Assembly: GCA_023450615.1 (NCBI GenBank) | Contig: JAEXGT010000045.1 | Location: forward strand, 42,865-106,864 | Reading direction: 5' to 3' | Length of the DNA: 64,000 nucleotides | Source of the DNA: Pseudomonadota bacterium | GTDB taxonomy: Bacteria; Pseudomonadota; Alphaproteobacteria; Rhizobiales; Beijerinckiaceae | Part shown: piece after piece, positions 53,125 through 61,718 of the stretch | Layout of the letters: each line of letters starts with the position of its first letter | How positions within the stretch are numbered: the stretch's first letter is position 1 | Notes under the pieces: model-generated | Database searches by the model: none | Told to the model about the DNA's origin: nothing | What the model saw: only the letters and a program-made list of their open reading frames with translations | Program-made: the position numbers and the translations under genes

Positions 53125-53811
53125 TCAAATATTAGAGTTCGACCCCTTGATGTTTAGTATCAAGTCAGCGATTTGCCTTCGAGATACCCAGAGCTGTCTG
53201 CGCTCCTTGAAATCAATGCAAAGCCACTGAAGAGACCCAGTTTGGGTGCATGCGGCTGTAACAGGGATATGGGACCTGAGCTTATCTTTTGGATCATACG
53301 TAAGAGTATGAACAAAATTTTCCAACGGAAGAGTCTTATCTAATTCTGTTTGAAAGGTTGTCATCTCTACAGGAGCGGAGATTTTTCCCTCATGTGGAAG
53401 TTGGTGCTTAGCAAGTGGAACTCGAACTAATGTTAGTAAGCAATAAGGCTCATACCATGAGGACTGTGGGGTATAGTTATTAGCCTCATTAATAGTTCGC
53501 ACGATCTCATATGCGTCGTAAATCCATAAACGTGAAAGCAGCAGTATATGAGTTAAAGCCAATGCCTCGGGGGTAAGGCTGCAAGCCTCACGCTGTGAAT
53601 TGATGAAGTCTAATACTTCGGGTTCCATTGCTCTAAGCAGACAGTCTAAATCGCCAAGGTTCTGAACTTGAGCGATGAGATGGCTTCTAGGCAGGATGTG
53701 ACCTGTGCTCAAAGACAAGTTATGCCAAAGCTGAGCCTCTAACGGGTGCTGTTGTTTAGCGGCAAAGATATTCTGGCTGAATGATACACCGAACTGGCTC
53801 AATCGCCTCAT
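53125..53811 (-). CDS. Orphan protein of unusual (low GC) composition
   Basis: A 228-residue protein I cannot assign. Its DNA is visibly poorer in GC than its neighbours; two sampled 60-base lines gave 50% and 33%, in a window generally above 60%. Recognisable parts are a helical stretch LALTHILLLSRLWIYDAYEIVRTINE (shown in part) and YCLLTLVRVPLAKHQLP, then a beta-rich end. There is no signal peptide. Seven bases separate it from polA upstream. GC and codon use point to recent transfer. A role in phage or stress response is speculation. Confidence 0.6.
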   Translation of the reverse strand: MRRLSQFGVSFSQNIFAAKQQHPLEAQLWHNLSLSTGHILPRSHLIAQVQNLGDLDCLLRAMEPEVLDFINSQREACSLTPEALALTHILLLSRLWIYDAYEIVRTINEANNYTPQSSWYEPYCLLTLVRVPLAKHQLPHEGKISAPVEMTTFQTELDKTLPLENFVHTLTYDPKDKLRSHIPVTAACTQTGSLQWLCIDFKERRQLWVSRRQIADLILNIKGSNSNI

Positions 53812-53817
53812 CCTTGC

Positions 53818-56800
53818 TCAATGCGCCTCGTCCCAGTTCTGCGCGGCGCGGGCTTCCACGGCGAGCGGAACTTTCAGCGTCACGGCCGGGAAGGGCGCTT
53901 CCGTCATCACGCGGGAGATGACGGGGAGCGTTGCCTCGATCTCGTCGTCGGGGGCCTCAAACACCAGTTCGTCGTGCACCTGCAGCAGCATGCGCGCGGA
54001 GAGGCGCTCGGCCTTGAGCGCATCTTCCATGCGGGTCATGGCGCGGCGGATGATGTCGGCGGCGGTGCCTTGGATCGGCGCGTTGATCGCCTGACGCTCG
54101 ACGCCCGCGCGCTCGGACGGGTTGCTTGAGCGGATCTGCGGGTAATGGCACACGCGCCCGAAGAGCGTGGTGACGAAGCCCTTCTCCTTACAAATCCGCT
54201 TCGTCTCGTCGATATAGGTGCGGATGCCGGGGAAGCGCTCGAAATACTGCTTGATGAAAGCGGAGGCTTCCGCATTCGCAATGCCGAGGCGCGTGGCGAG
54301 GCCGAAGGCGGAGATGCCGTAGATGATGCCGAAATTGATGGTCTTCGCCTGACGGCGCAGATCGGACGTCATCTGGTCGAGGGGCACGCCGAACATAGCG
54401 GAGGCCGTCGCCGCGTGAATGTCGATGCCGTTCGCGAACGCCTCCTGCAACTGGGGAATGTCGGCGATATGCGCCAGGATGCGCAACTCGATCTGGCTGT
54501 AATCCGCCGAGATGATCTTGTGCCCTTCCGGCGCAACGAAGGCCTTGCGGATCTTGCGGCCCGCTTCCGTGCGGATCGGAATGTTCTGCAGGTTCGGATC
54601 GGAGGAAGAGAGGCGTCCCGTCGTGGTGGCAGCGAGGGAGAACGAGGTGTGCACCCGCTTCGTCTCGGGATGCATGTGATCCTGCAGCGTATCCGTGTAG
54701 GTGGATTTCAGCTTCGCAAGCTGACGCCATTCGAGAATCTTCGCGGGCAGTTCATGGCCTGCCTGCGCAAGCTCGTCGAGCAAGGTCGCGGGCGTCGCCC
54801 ATTGGCCGGAGGGCGTCTTCTTCGCGCCGGGCAGGCCCATCTTGCCGAAGAGAATGTCGCCGATCTGCTTTGGCGAGCCGAGGGCGAATTTCTCGCCCGC
54901 CATCTCGTGAATCTCGTCTTCGAGACGCGCAAGCGTCTGCGCGAAATCGCCGGAGAGGCGGCTCAGAATCTGCCGGTCCACGAGAATGCCGCGCATCTCC
55001 ATGCGGGCGATCACATCCACGAGCGGGCGCTCCAGCGTCTCGTAGACGGTGGCGCGGCGCTCGGAGACAAGGCGGGGTTTGAGAACCTGCCAGAGGCGCA
55101 AGGTGACATCGGCGTCTTCCGCCGCATAAGCGGTCGCCTTGGAAATCTCCACCTTGTCGAAAGTCACCTTGTTCCGGCCCGTGCCGGCGACGTCCGAGAA
55201 GCTGATTGGCGCATGTCCCAGATGACGGCGGGAGAGTTCATCCATGCCGTGCGAGCCTTTTCCGGCGTCGAGCACGTAGGAAATCAGCATCGTGTCGTCG
55301 ATGGGGCGCAGATCGATGTTGTGGCGCTTGAACACGATCCAATCGTATTTCAGGTTCTGCCCGATCTTGAGCACGGACGCATCTTCCAGCATCGGCCGGA
55401 TCGCATCGAGCGCATCGGTCACCGGAATCTGGCCTTTCACGAGGCCGCCGCCGAAGAGATCGGATTCATCGCGATGCTGCAGCGGCACGTAACAGGCCTT
55501 GCCGGGCTCCAGCGCCAGCGAGAAGCCGACAATATCGGCGCGGTTGGCATCGAGGTCGCTCGTCTCCGTATCGACGGCGACATAGCCCTGCGCAACCGCC
55601 TGCGCGACCCACTCCTTGAGGCGCGCGAGGTCGGTGACCGTCTCGTAGGACGACGTGTCGATGGGGATGGATGAGGCTTCCGTCGCGCGCTTGCCCGCAA
55701 GCTGCGAGGGCGTGCCGATTCCTTCGACGGGTTTGCGGACAGCGCCCGTTTCCGGCAGGTCCATGCCCGCGAAAGGATCGACATCGCCCGAAATGCTTTC
55801 CCCCTTTTCGAAGAGCGGGGGCTCGGCATTCGATCCGGCAAAGCCGTCGTTGCGCACCCACTTGATCGCTTCACCGCCCGGCATCAGGCGCGGGTCCGGC
55901 TCGATGGCGGCGGGATCGGCATCGTAGAGTTCCGCCACGCGGCGCGTGAGGGTGCTGAACTCCATTGCCTTCAAAAAGCCGACGAGCGTCTTCGGATCGG
56001 GCTCGGGCATGCGCAGGTCGTCGAGCGGCACGGGTACCGGCGCTTCGCAATCGAGGGTCACGAGCTTCTTGGAGAGGCGCGCGGCCTCCGCGTTGTTGAT
56101 CAGCGTTTCGCGGCGCTTGGGCTGTTTGATCTCGCTCGCGCGCTCCAAAAGCGTTTCGAGATCGCCGTATTCCTTGATGAGCTGCGCTGCGGTCTTGAGG
56201 CCGATGCCCGGCACGCCGGGCACGTTGTCGGAAGTATCGCCCATGAGCGCGAGAACATCGCCGATCTTCTCAGGCGGAATGCCCTCCCACTTCTCGATGA
56301 CGGCGGCTTCGTCCAGGTTGCGCTCGGGGCGGTAGCCCGGCTTGCCCTTGGAACCGGATTCGAAATCGTAGAAGCACACCTTCGGCCCTACGAGCTGCAT
56401 CAGGTCCTTGTCGGAGGAAATGATGAGCACGTCCGCGCCGCGGGCTTTCGCCTGCTGCGTATAGGTGGCGATGAGGTCGTCCGCCTCGTAGCGCTGCAAC
56501 TCCACGGGCTCCAGGCCGAAAGCGCGGATCGCCTCGCGCATGATCGGCATTTGCACCTTCAGGTCCTCCGGCGCATCGGGGCGGTGGCCCTTGTAATCCT
56601 CATAGAGCTCTTTGCGGAACGAGCCCTCGGACTTGTCGAGCACAATGGCGAGATGGGTGGGCTTCAGGCCCGCCGCGCCGTCGCGCATGAATTGCAGGAG
56701 CTTGGAGACGAACAGGCGCACGGCCCCCGTCGGCATGCCGTCCGAGCTGCGGGAATTGTACTTCTGGTCCTGGTTCATGGACTGGAAGTAGGCCCGGAAG

Positions 56801-56865
56801 ATGAAGGAGGAGCCGTCGACGAGAAAGATGTGGTCGCCGGCTTGGACGGGACGGGAGGAAGCCAT
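53818..56865 (-). CDS. polA: DNA polymerase I
   Basis: A 1015-residue enzyme with all three domains: 5' nuclease (FLVDGSSFIFRAYF, GDTSDNVPGVPGIG), 3'-5' exonuclease with intact acidic residues (YVAVDTETSDLDAN), and polymerase motifs A (ISADYSQIELRILAHI), B (RQAKTINFGIIYG) and C (LQVHDELVFEA). It fills gaps and removes RNA primers. The ATG at 56865 is chosen; a TTG at 56898 would add 11 residues unlike the family. It is somewhat longer than enterobacterial Pol I because of the linker near residues 320-400. Confidence 0.96.
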   Translation of the reverse strand: MASSRPVQAGDHIFLVDGSSFIFRAYFQSMNQDQKYNSRSSDGMPTGAVRLFVSKLLQFMRDGAAGLKPTHLAIVLDKSEGSFRKELYEDYKGHRPDAPEDLKVQMPIMREAIRAFGLEPVELQRYEADDLIATYTQQAKARGADVLIISSDKDLMQLVGPKVCFYDFESGSKGKPGYRPERNLDEAAVIEKWEGIPPEKIGDVLALMGDTSDNVPGVPGIGLKTAAQLIKEYGDLETLLERASEIKQPKRRETLINNAEAARLSKKLVTLDCEAPVPVPLDDLRMPEPDPKTLVGFLKAMEFSTLTRRVAELYDADPAAIEPDPRLMPGGEAIKWVRNDGFAGSNAEPPLFEKGESISGDVDPFAGMDLPETGAVRKPVEGIGTPSQLAGKRATEASSIPIDTSSYETVTDLARLKEWVAQAVAQGYVAVDTETSDLDANRADIVGFSLALEPGKACYVPLQHRDESDLFGGGLVKGQIPVTDALDAIRPMLEDASVLKIGQNLKYDWIVFKRHNIDLRPIDDTMLISYVLDAGKGSHGMDELSRRHLGHAPISFSDVAGTGRNKVTFDKVEISKATAYAAEDADVTLRLWQVLKPRLVSERRATVYETLERPLVDVIARMEMRGILVDRQILSRLSGDFAQTLARLEDEIHEMAGEKFALGSPKQIGDILFGKMGLPGAKKTPSGQWATPATLLDELAQAGHELPAKILEWRQLAKLKSTYTDTLQDHMHPETKRVHTSFSLAATTTGRLSSSDPNLQNIPIRTEAGRKIRKAFVAPEGHKIISADYSQIELRILAHIADIPQLQEAFANGIDIHAATASAMFGVPLDQMTSDLRRQAKTINFGIIYGISAFGLATRLGIANAEASAFIKQYFERFPGIRTYIDETKRICKEKGFVTTLFGRVCHYPQIRSSNPSERAGVERQAINAPIQGTAADIIRRAMTRMEDALKAERLSARMLLQVHDELVFEAPDDEIEATLPVISRVMTEAPFPAVTLKVPLAVEARAAQNWDEAH

Positions 56866-56941
56866 GGGTCTCGTTCGTGGAGGAAAATCGACCCGCAAGA
56901 GATAGTGTTTTTAGGGGCCGATGGCTATGGCCGGAGCCCGT

Positions 56942-58147
56942 TTATGCAGCCTTGAGGCGCGCGAGGCCGAGATCGAGCTCCCTCAACGCCTGCATCACCA
57001 CGCCCTCGGTGAGCAAATCGAGGGAGGATTCCACCACATGAATGGCTGCAAGCGCCCTGAGTTCCGGGATGGTCTGCGATTCGAGGGCAGCCTCGAAGGA
57101 GGGGCGCAGCAGGTCCATGGCCCGGGTGCCGGGCCCGCAGATCACGATATGGTCGGGTTCCAGGGTCTGGATCAGGATCGCCACAGCATCGCCCAGCACC
57201 TCGCCGGCTTCCTGGAAGAGGTTGAGGAGGGCGGGATTGCCCGCCCGGGCCTGCTCGACAATCCCGTTCATGGCCTCCTCGCCGGGCAGCAGCAGGGTCG
57301 GGGCGGGGCGGTGGTCGATGAGCTGCGCGTCCCGGTGCAGGGCGTAATCGGCAAGATAGGCCTCGATGCAGCCGCGACCGCCGCAGCGGCATTGCGGCCC
57401 GCTCCGGCGCAGGCGCACATGGCCGAACTCGCTGCCGCCGAAGCGCGCCCCGCGATAGAGCTCGCCCTGGATGAGAAAACCCATGCCGACGCCATCGCCC
57501 ACCATGAGGCAGGCGGTGCGGCCTGAGCGGAGGTCGGGATTGCGCTGGGCTATGGCGAAAGCCATGGCGCTGGCGTCGTTCTCGATCAGGACCGGCATGC
57601 CGAGGCGCTCGCTCACGCCTGCGGCAAGGGGCAGGTCGCGGGTGCCGAGCACCGGGCTCCAGGCCACGACCCCGTCGCGCGTATCCACATAGCCCTGGCA
57701 GGCAAGGCCGATGGCCTTCACGTCCGTCGCGCCGGTTTCCTTGGCGAAGCTGGTGATGGTCTGCGCCAAGACATCCATCAACTCCTCCGCCTCGAGATTG
57801 CGCAGAGGGCGCTCGATGTGGCGGCTTGCCCGGTTGCGGCCTGCACTGTCCACGAGACGAAGCTCGATGCGGTTGAAGCCGGTCCAGACGCCGATCACGG
57901 AGCCCAGCGAATCGGCGAAGAACAGGCGAACCTTGGGGCGGCCTCGGATCAGGCCGACACCCTGATCCGCCTCTTCCGCCACAAGGATACCCTCATCCAG
58001 AAGTCCCGCCGTCAGCTCCGACACGCTGGCGGGGCTCATCCCGATATGCTGGCCGATTTCCACCCGCGCCATAGGGCCTTCCCGGCGCAAGGTATCGAGA
58101 AGACGCCGCCGAGCGGTTTCACGGGGGGAGAGAGAAAGCATGTTCAT
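56942..58147 (-). CDS. ROK-family transcriptional repressor, probable xylose regulator
   Basis: A 401-residue protein: N-terminal winged helix (RRRLLDTLRREGPMARVEIG, then SPASVSELTAGLL) and a ROK kinase-like sugar domain with a GVVAWSPVLGTRDLPL segment, NDASAMAFAI, and the zinc motif CRCGGRGCIEAY. NagC/XylR-type proteins of this kind repress sugar genes until a sugar binds. It diverges from xylF, and a 23-bp inverted repeat overlapping its own start region is the likely operator. Xylose as inducer is inferred from the adjacent transporter. Confidence 0.88.
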   Translation of the reverse strand: MNMLSLSPRETARRRLLDTLRREGPMARVEIGQHIGMSPASVSELTAGLLDEGILVAEEADQGVGLIRGRPKVRLFFADSLGSVIGVWTGFNRIELRLVDSAGRNRASRHIERPLRNLEAEELMDVLAQTITSFAKETGATDVKAIGLACQGYVDTRDGVVAWSPVLGTRDLPLAAGVSERLGMPVLIENDASAMAFAIAQRNPDLRSGRTACLMVGDGVGMGFLIQGELYRGARFGGSEFGHVRLRRSGPQCRCGGRGCIEAYLADYALHRDAQLIDHRPAPTLLLPGEEAMNGIVEQARAGNPALLNLFQEAGEVLGDAVAILIQTLEPDHIVICGPGTRAMDLLRPSFEAALESQTIPELRALAAIHVVESSLDLLTEGVVMQALRELDLGLARLKAA

Positions 58148-58154
58148 GGCGCTT

Positions 58155-58177
58155 ATTTATTCGAGAGGTGAATAAAT
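58155..58177. promoter_or_regulatory. Candidate ROK-repressor operator
   Basis: ATTTATTC (58155-58162) and GAATAAAT (58170-58177), a perfect 8-bp inverted repeat with a 7-base spacer, AT-rich, seven bases upstream of the ROK start. The NagC/Mlc operators of enteric bacteria have a similar AT-rich palindromic form. Confidence 0.55.
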
Positions 58178-58246
58178 CACGGTGGGGTAAAAAGGATATC
58201 CGACCAAATAATAAGACGGCACGTGCTTGAAGGCTAAGGTGAGAGG

Positions 58247-58256
58247 AATAATTATT
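58247..58256. promoter_or_regulatory. Second AT-rich palindrome in the ROK-xylF gap
   Basis: AATAATTATT (58247-58256), a perfect 10-bp palindrome within GGAATAATTATTTCC. It may be a second operator or overlap the xylF promoter. Confidence 0.35.
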
Positions 58257-58375
58257 TCCCCGCTCGAAATATAAAGCATGGCAGCGTGAGCCAACGTTCG
58301 TCGATCCGCCAAGGAGAGACAGCCTGCCATGAGCACAGGGCCTTTGCAGGGAATTCAGGGCCCAGGAGGAAATCA

Positions 58376-59422
58376 ATGTCGTTCAAGAAGCACGCTCTCA
58401 TCAGCCTTGCCGCCTTGGCCATTTCGACATCCGCCGCGCTTGCTCAGGGCAAGGGCCCTGTCGTCGGCGTCAGCTGGTCGAACTTCCAGGAAGAACGCTG
58501 GAAGACCGACGAAGCCGCCATCAAGGCCGCCGTCGAGAAGGCAGGCGGCACCTATGTGTCCGCCGACGCGCAATCCTCGCCCGCCAAGCAACTCACCGAT
58601 ATCGAAAGCCTGATCTCCCGTGGCGCCAAGGCGCTGATCGTCCTGGCGCAGGACGCGGACGCCGTTCGCCCGGCCGTCGAGAAGGCCGTAGCCGAAGGCA
58701 TCGCGGTGGTGGGCTATGACCGCCTCATCGAAATTCCGCAGGCTTTCTATCTCACCTTCGACAATGTCGAGGTGGGCCGTCTCCAGGCCCGCGAAGTGTT
58801 CAAGATGAAGCCCGAGGGCAACTATGCCTTCATCAAGGGCTCGGGCTCGGATCCGAACGCCAACTTCCTGTTCCAGGGGTCGATGGAAGTGCTGAAGCCT
58901 GCCATGGATGCCGGCAAGATTAAGAATGTCGGCGAGGCTTATACGGATGGCTGGCTCCCCGCCAACGCGCAGCGGAACATGGAGCAGTTCCTTACCAAGA
59001 ATAACAATAAGATCGACGCCGTGATCGCCGCCAATGACGGCACCGCAGGCGGCGCGATTGCAGCGCTCAGCGCGCAGGGTCTCGCAGGCACGGTGCCGGT
59101 TTCTGGACAGGACGCTGACAAGGCGGCGTTGAATCGCGTTGCGCTCGGCACGCAGACCGTGACCGTGTTCAAGGATGCCCGCGAACTCGGCCGCAACGCT
59201 GCGGAAATCGCAATCCAGCTCGCCGGCGGCAAGAAGCTCACCGAGATCCAGGGTGCGAAGCCGTGGAACCTCGGCCCGAAGAAGCAGAACATGACGGCTC
59301 TCTTCCTCACGCCGGTCGCGATCACGAAGGACAATCTCGATGTGGTCATCAATGCGGGCTGGGCGTCCAAGGACGTGGTCTGCCAGGGCGTGAAGGCCGG
59401 CACGGTGAAAGCCTGCAACTAA
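58376..59422 (+). CDS. xylF: D-xylose ABC transporter, periplasmic binding protein
   Basis: A 348-residue periplasmic binding protein. The signal peptide is SFKKHALISLAALAISTSA with cleavage after ALA. The mature chain starts VGVSWSNFQEERWKTDE and includes VVGYDRLIEI, AYTDGWLPANAQRNMEQFL and VSGQDADKAALNRVALGTQT, segments shared with rhizobial XylF. AGGAGGA precedes the ATG at 58376. It is divergent from the ROK gene and followed by the permease and ATPase; a stable hairpin separates xylF from xylH. Confidence 0.93.
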   Translation: MSFKKHALISLAALAISTSAALAQGKGPVVGVSWSNFQEERWKTDEAAIKAAVEKAGGTYVSADAQSSPAKQLTDIESLISRGAKALIVLAQDADAVRPAVEKAVAEGIAVVGYDRLIEIPQAFYLTFDNVEVGRLQAREVFKMKPEGNYAFIKGSGSDPNANFLFQGSMEVLKPAMDAGKIKNVGEAYTDGWLPANAQRNMEQFLTKNNNKIDAVIAANDGTAGGAIAALSAQGLAGTVPVSGQDADKAALNRVALGTQTVTVFKDARELGRNAAEIAIQLAGGKKLTEIQGAKPWNLGPKKQNMTALFLTPVAITKDNLDVVINAGWASKDVVCQGVKAGTVKACN

Positions 59423-59444
59423 GGCCCGATCAATCTGCAATCAG

Positions 59445-59476
59445 CCCCTCCCGGCATCACTGCCGGGAGGGGTGTT
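59445..59476 (+). terminator. Hairpin between xylF and xylH
   Basis: CCCCTCCCGGCA-TCAC-TGCCGGGAGGGG: a perfect 12-bp stem followed by a weak T-rich run (TGTTTG). Likely an attenuator or mRNA-stability element that keeps binding-protein levels above those of the permease. Confidence 0.65.
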
Positions 59477-59506
59477 TGTCATTGAACCTTTATCTTGCGT
59501 GACGCC

Positions 59507-60805
59507 ATGAACGCACCTGTTGCTACAACCGCGCCGCCTCCCAGCACCACATCCGGATCGTTTCTGTCGAAGCTCGAGATCGATGTGCGCATGCTCGGCA
59601 TGCTGGCGGCTCTCGCCGTGATCTGGATCGGTTTCGATCTTCTCTCCGGCGGTGTCTTTCTCACGCCGCGCAATCTCTGGAACCTGTCTGTGCAGACCGC
59701 CTCCGTGGCGATCATGGCGACGGGCATGGTGCTCGTCATCGTCACGCGCAACATCGACCTGTCGGTCGGCGCGATCCTCGGCGTCACCGGCATGATCATC
59801 GGCGTCGCGCAGGTGCAATGGCTGCCCGCCTATCTCGGCCTTGAGCATTGGCTCACCGCACCGCTTGCAGTGCTGCTCGCTCTTATCGTCGGCGGCACTA
59901 TCGGTCTCTTCCAGGGCTGGCTCATCGCCTATCTCGGCATCCCCTCCTTCATCGTCACCCTCGGCGGCCTGCTCGTGTGGCGCGGCGCGGCCTGGTGGGT
60001 CACGACCGGCCAGACCATCGCGCCGATGGATACACGCTTCAAGGCGTTCGGCGGCGGCGTCGAAGGCGCGCTCGGTGCGACCGCCACATGGGTGATAGCA
60101 GCATTCGCCTGCGGCCTCATCATTGTCGGGCTCGGGCTTTCCCGCCGCCGCCGATTGAGCTTCGGCTTCCCCGTGCGTCCCGGCTGGGCGGATGCGGTGA
60201 TTGCTCTCGTTGCCTGCGGTGCGGTGCTGGCGGCTGCGACCATCGCCAATTCCTACCCGATGCCCATGGGCACGGCCCGCGCCTGGGCGGAGGCTCGCGG
60301 CATTACCTGGCCCGAGGGCGGCCTGTTCATCCCGCAAGGGGTGGCTCTGCCGGTCATGATCGCCGTGATCGTCGGTCTCGTCATGACATTCATCGCCACG
60401 CGCCGCCGCTTCGGCCGCTATGTGTTTGCCATCGGCGGCAATCCGGAGGCGGCGGAGTTGTCCGGCATCAATACCCGCTGGACGCTGATGAAGGTGTTCG
60501 GCCTCATGGGCCTGCTCTGCGGCATCTCCGCATGCATCTCTACCGCGCGCTTGAACGCCGCGACGAATGCGGCGGGCACCCTCGACGAGCTTTACGTGAT
60601 CGCCTCCGCCGTCATTGGCGGCACGTCGCTTGCAGGCGGCATTGGCACCATCGCGGGCGCAATGCTCGGCGCGCTCGTCATGCAGTCGCTGCAATCGGGC
60701 ATGGTGCTGCTTGGCGTCGACACGCCGCTCCAGAACATCGTCGTCGGCGCGGTGCTTGTGCTGGCGGTATGGGTCGATGGGCTCTACCGCCGCCGCATCA
60801 AGTAA
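59507..60805 (+). CDS. xylH: D-xylose ABC transporter, permease
   Basis: A 432-residue inner-membrane permease of the ribose/xylose (CUT2) class with about ten hydrophobic segments, including MLAALAVIWIGFDLLSGGVFLTPRNLWNLS, cut here to key parts, and the EAA-like loop ELSGINTRWTLMKVFGLMG. The ATG at 59507 follows a TTG at 59495; the ATG is preferred. It is 14 bases before xylG on the same strand. It transports D-xylose delivered by XylF. Confidence 0.92.
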   Translation: MNAPVATTAPPPSTTSGSFLSKLEIDVRMLGMLAALAVIWIGFDLLSGGVFLTPRNLWNLSVQTASVAIMATGMVLVIVTRNIDLSVGAILGVTGMIIGVAQVQWLPAYLGLEHWLTAPLAVLLALIVGGTIGLFQGWLIAYLGIPSFIVTLGGLLVWRGAAWWVTTGQTIAPMDTRFKAFGGGVEGALGATATWVIAAFACGLIIVGLGLSRRRRLSFGFPVRPGWADAVIALVACGAVLAAATIANSYPMPMGTARAWAEARGITWPEGGLFIPQGVALPVMIAVIVGLVMTFIATRRRFGRYVFAIGGNPEAAELSGINTRWTLMKVFGLMGLLCGISACISTARLNAATNAAGTLDELYVIASAVIGGTSLAGGIGTIAGAMLGALVMQSLQSGMVLLGVDTPLQNIVVGAVLVLAVWVDGLYRRRIK

Positions 60806-60819
60806 GAGAGGGCTGGATC

Positions 60820-61599
60820 ATGCAACAGAATGGAACGACGCCTCTCGTCGAAATGCGCAACATCTCCATCGCCTTCGGAGGCATCAAGGCTGTGGACGAT
60901 GTGTCCATCGACCTTCGCCCTGGCGAGGTGGTGGGTCTGCTCGGTCACAATGGCGCGGGCAAGTCGACGCTGATCAAGATTCTCTCCGGCGCCTACAAGC
61001 CGGATGCGGGCGAGATCTATGTCAACGGCGAGCACGCGGACATCTCCACGCCGCGCGACGCCAAGAGGTTCGGCATCGAGACGATCTATCAAACATTGGC
61101 GCTCGCCGATAACATCGATGCTGCGGGCAACATCTTTCTCGGCCGCGAGGTGCTCACGCCCTATGGCACCCTCGACGATGCGACGATGGAATCGGAAACG
61201 CGCAAGGTGATGGCGCGGCTCAATCCGCATTTCCGTCGCTTCAAGGAACCGGTGAAGGCGCTCTCCGGCGGTCAGCGCCAGTCGGTAGCGATTGCGCGCG
61301 CGATTTATTTCAACGCGCGCGTACTGATCATGGACGAGCCCACGGCGGCGCTCGGTCCTGCCGAGACGCAGCAGGTGGCCGATCTCGTGCTGCAGCTGAA
61401 GAAGGAAGGTATCGGCATCTTTCTCATCAGCCACGACATCCACGATGTGTTCGGCCTTGCCGACCGGGTGAGCGTGATGAAGAACGGCAAGCTCGTGGGC
61501 TCCGCCAACGTGCAGGACGTCACGCAGGACGAAGTGCTCGGCATGATCATCCTCGGCAAATGCCCGCCCGGTGCGACCCCGGGGCCGGGGGCGAGCTAA
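60820..61599 (+). CDS. xylG: D-xylose ABC transporter, ATP-binding protein, single-domain form
   Basis: A 259-residue ATPase with one ABC domain: Walker A GLLGHNGAGKST, ABC signature LSGGQRQSVAIARA, Walker B VLIMDEPT, H-loop LISHDIHDVF. The enteric XylG has two domains and about twice the length; this short form is what I recall from rhizobial xylose/fructose systems, so it is not a truncation. It would work as a dimer. It ends the operon and is followed by a family B repeat. Confidence 0.92.
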   Translation: MQQNGTTPLVEMRNISIAFGGIKAVDDVSIDLRPGEVVGLLGHNGAGKSTLIKILSGAYKPDAGEIYVNGEHADISTPRDAKRFGIETIYQTLALADNIDAAGNIFLGREVLTPYGTLDDATMESETRKVMARLNPHFRRFKEPVKALSGGQRQSVAIARAIYFNARVLIMDEPTAALGPAETQQVADLVLQLKKEGIGIFLISHDIHDVFGLADRVSVMKNGKLVGSANVQDVTQDEVLGMIILGKCPPGATPGPGAS

Positions 61600-61607
61600 A
61601 GAATGCC

Positions 61608-61711
61608 GTCATCCCGGGGCTGCGTTAGCAGAACCCGGGATCGCAAGACGAGAATGGCGCTTTATCCTGAGAACGATCCCGGATCTACGCTTCGCTTCGT
61701 CCGGGATGATG
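61608..61711. repeat. Dispersed palindromic repeat, family B, copy 2
   Basis: Starts GTCATCCCGGGGCTG and ends TCCGGGATGATG, with internal AACCCGGGATCG and AACGATCCCGGA, matching the unit at 48035-48133 but with different internal order. It lies between xylG and the convergent ampG gene. Confidence 0.8.
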
Positions 61712-61718
61712 TTTTGTT

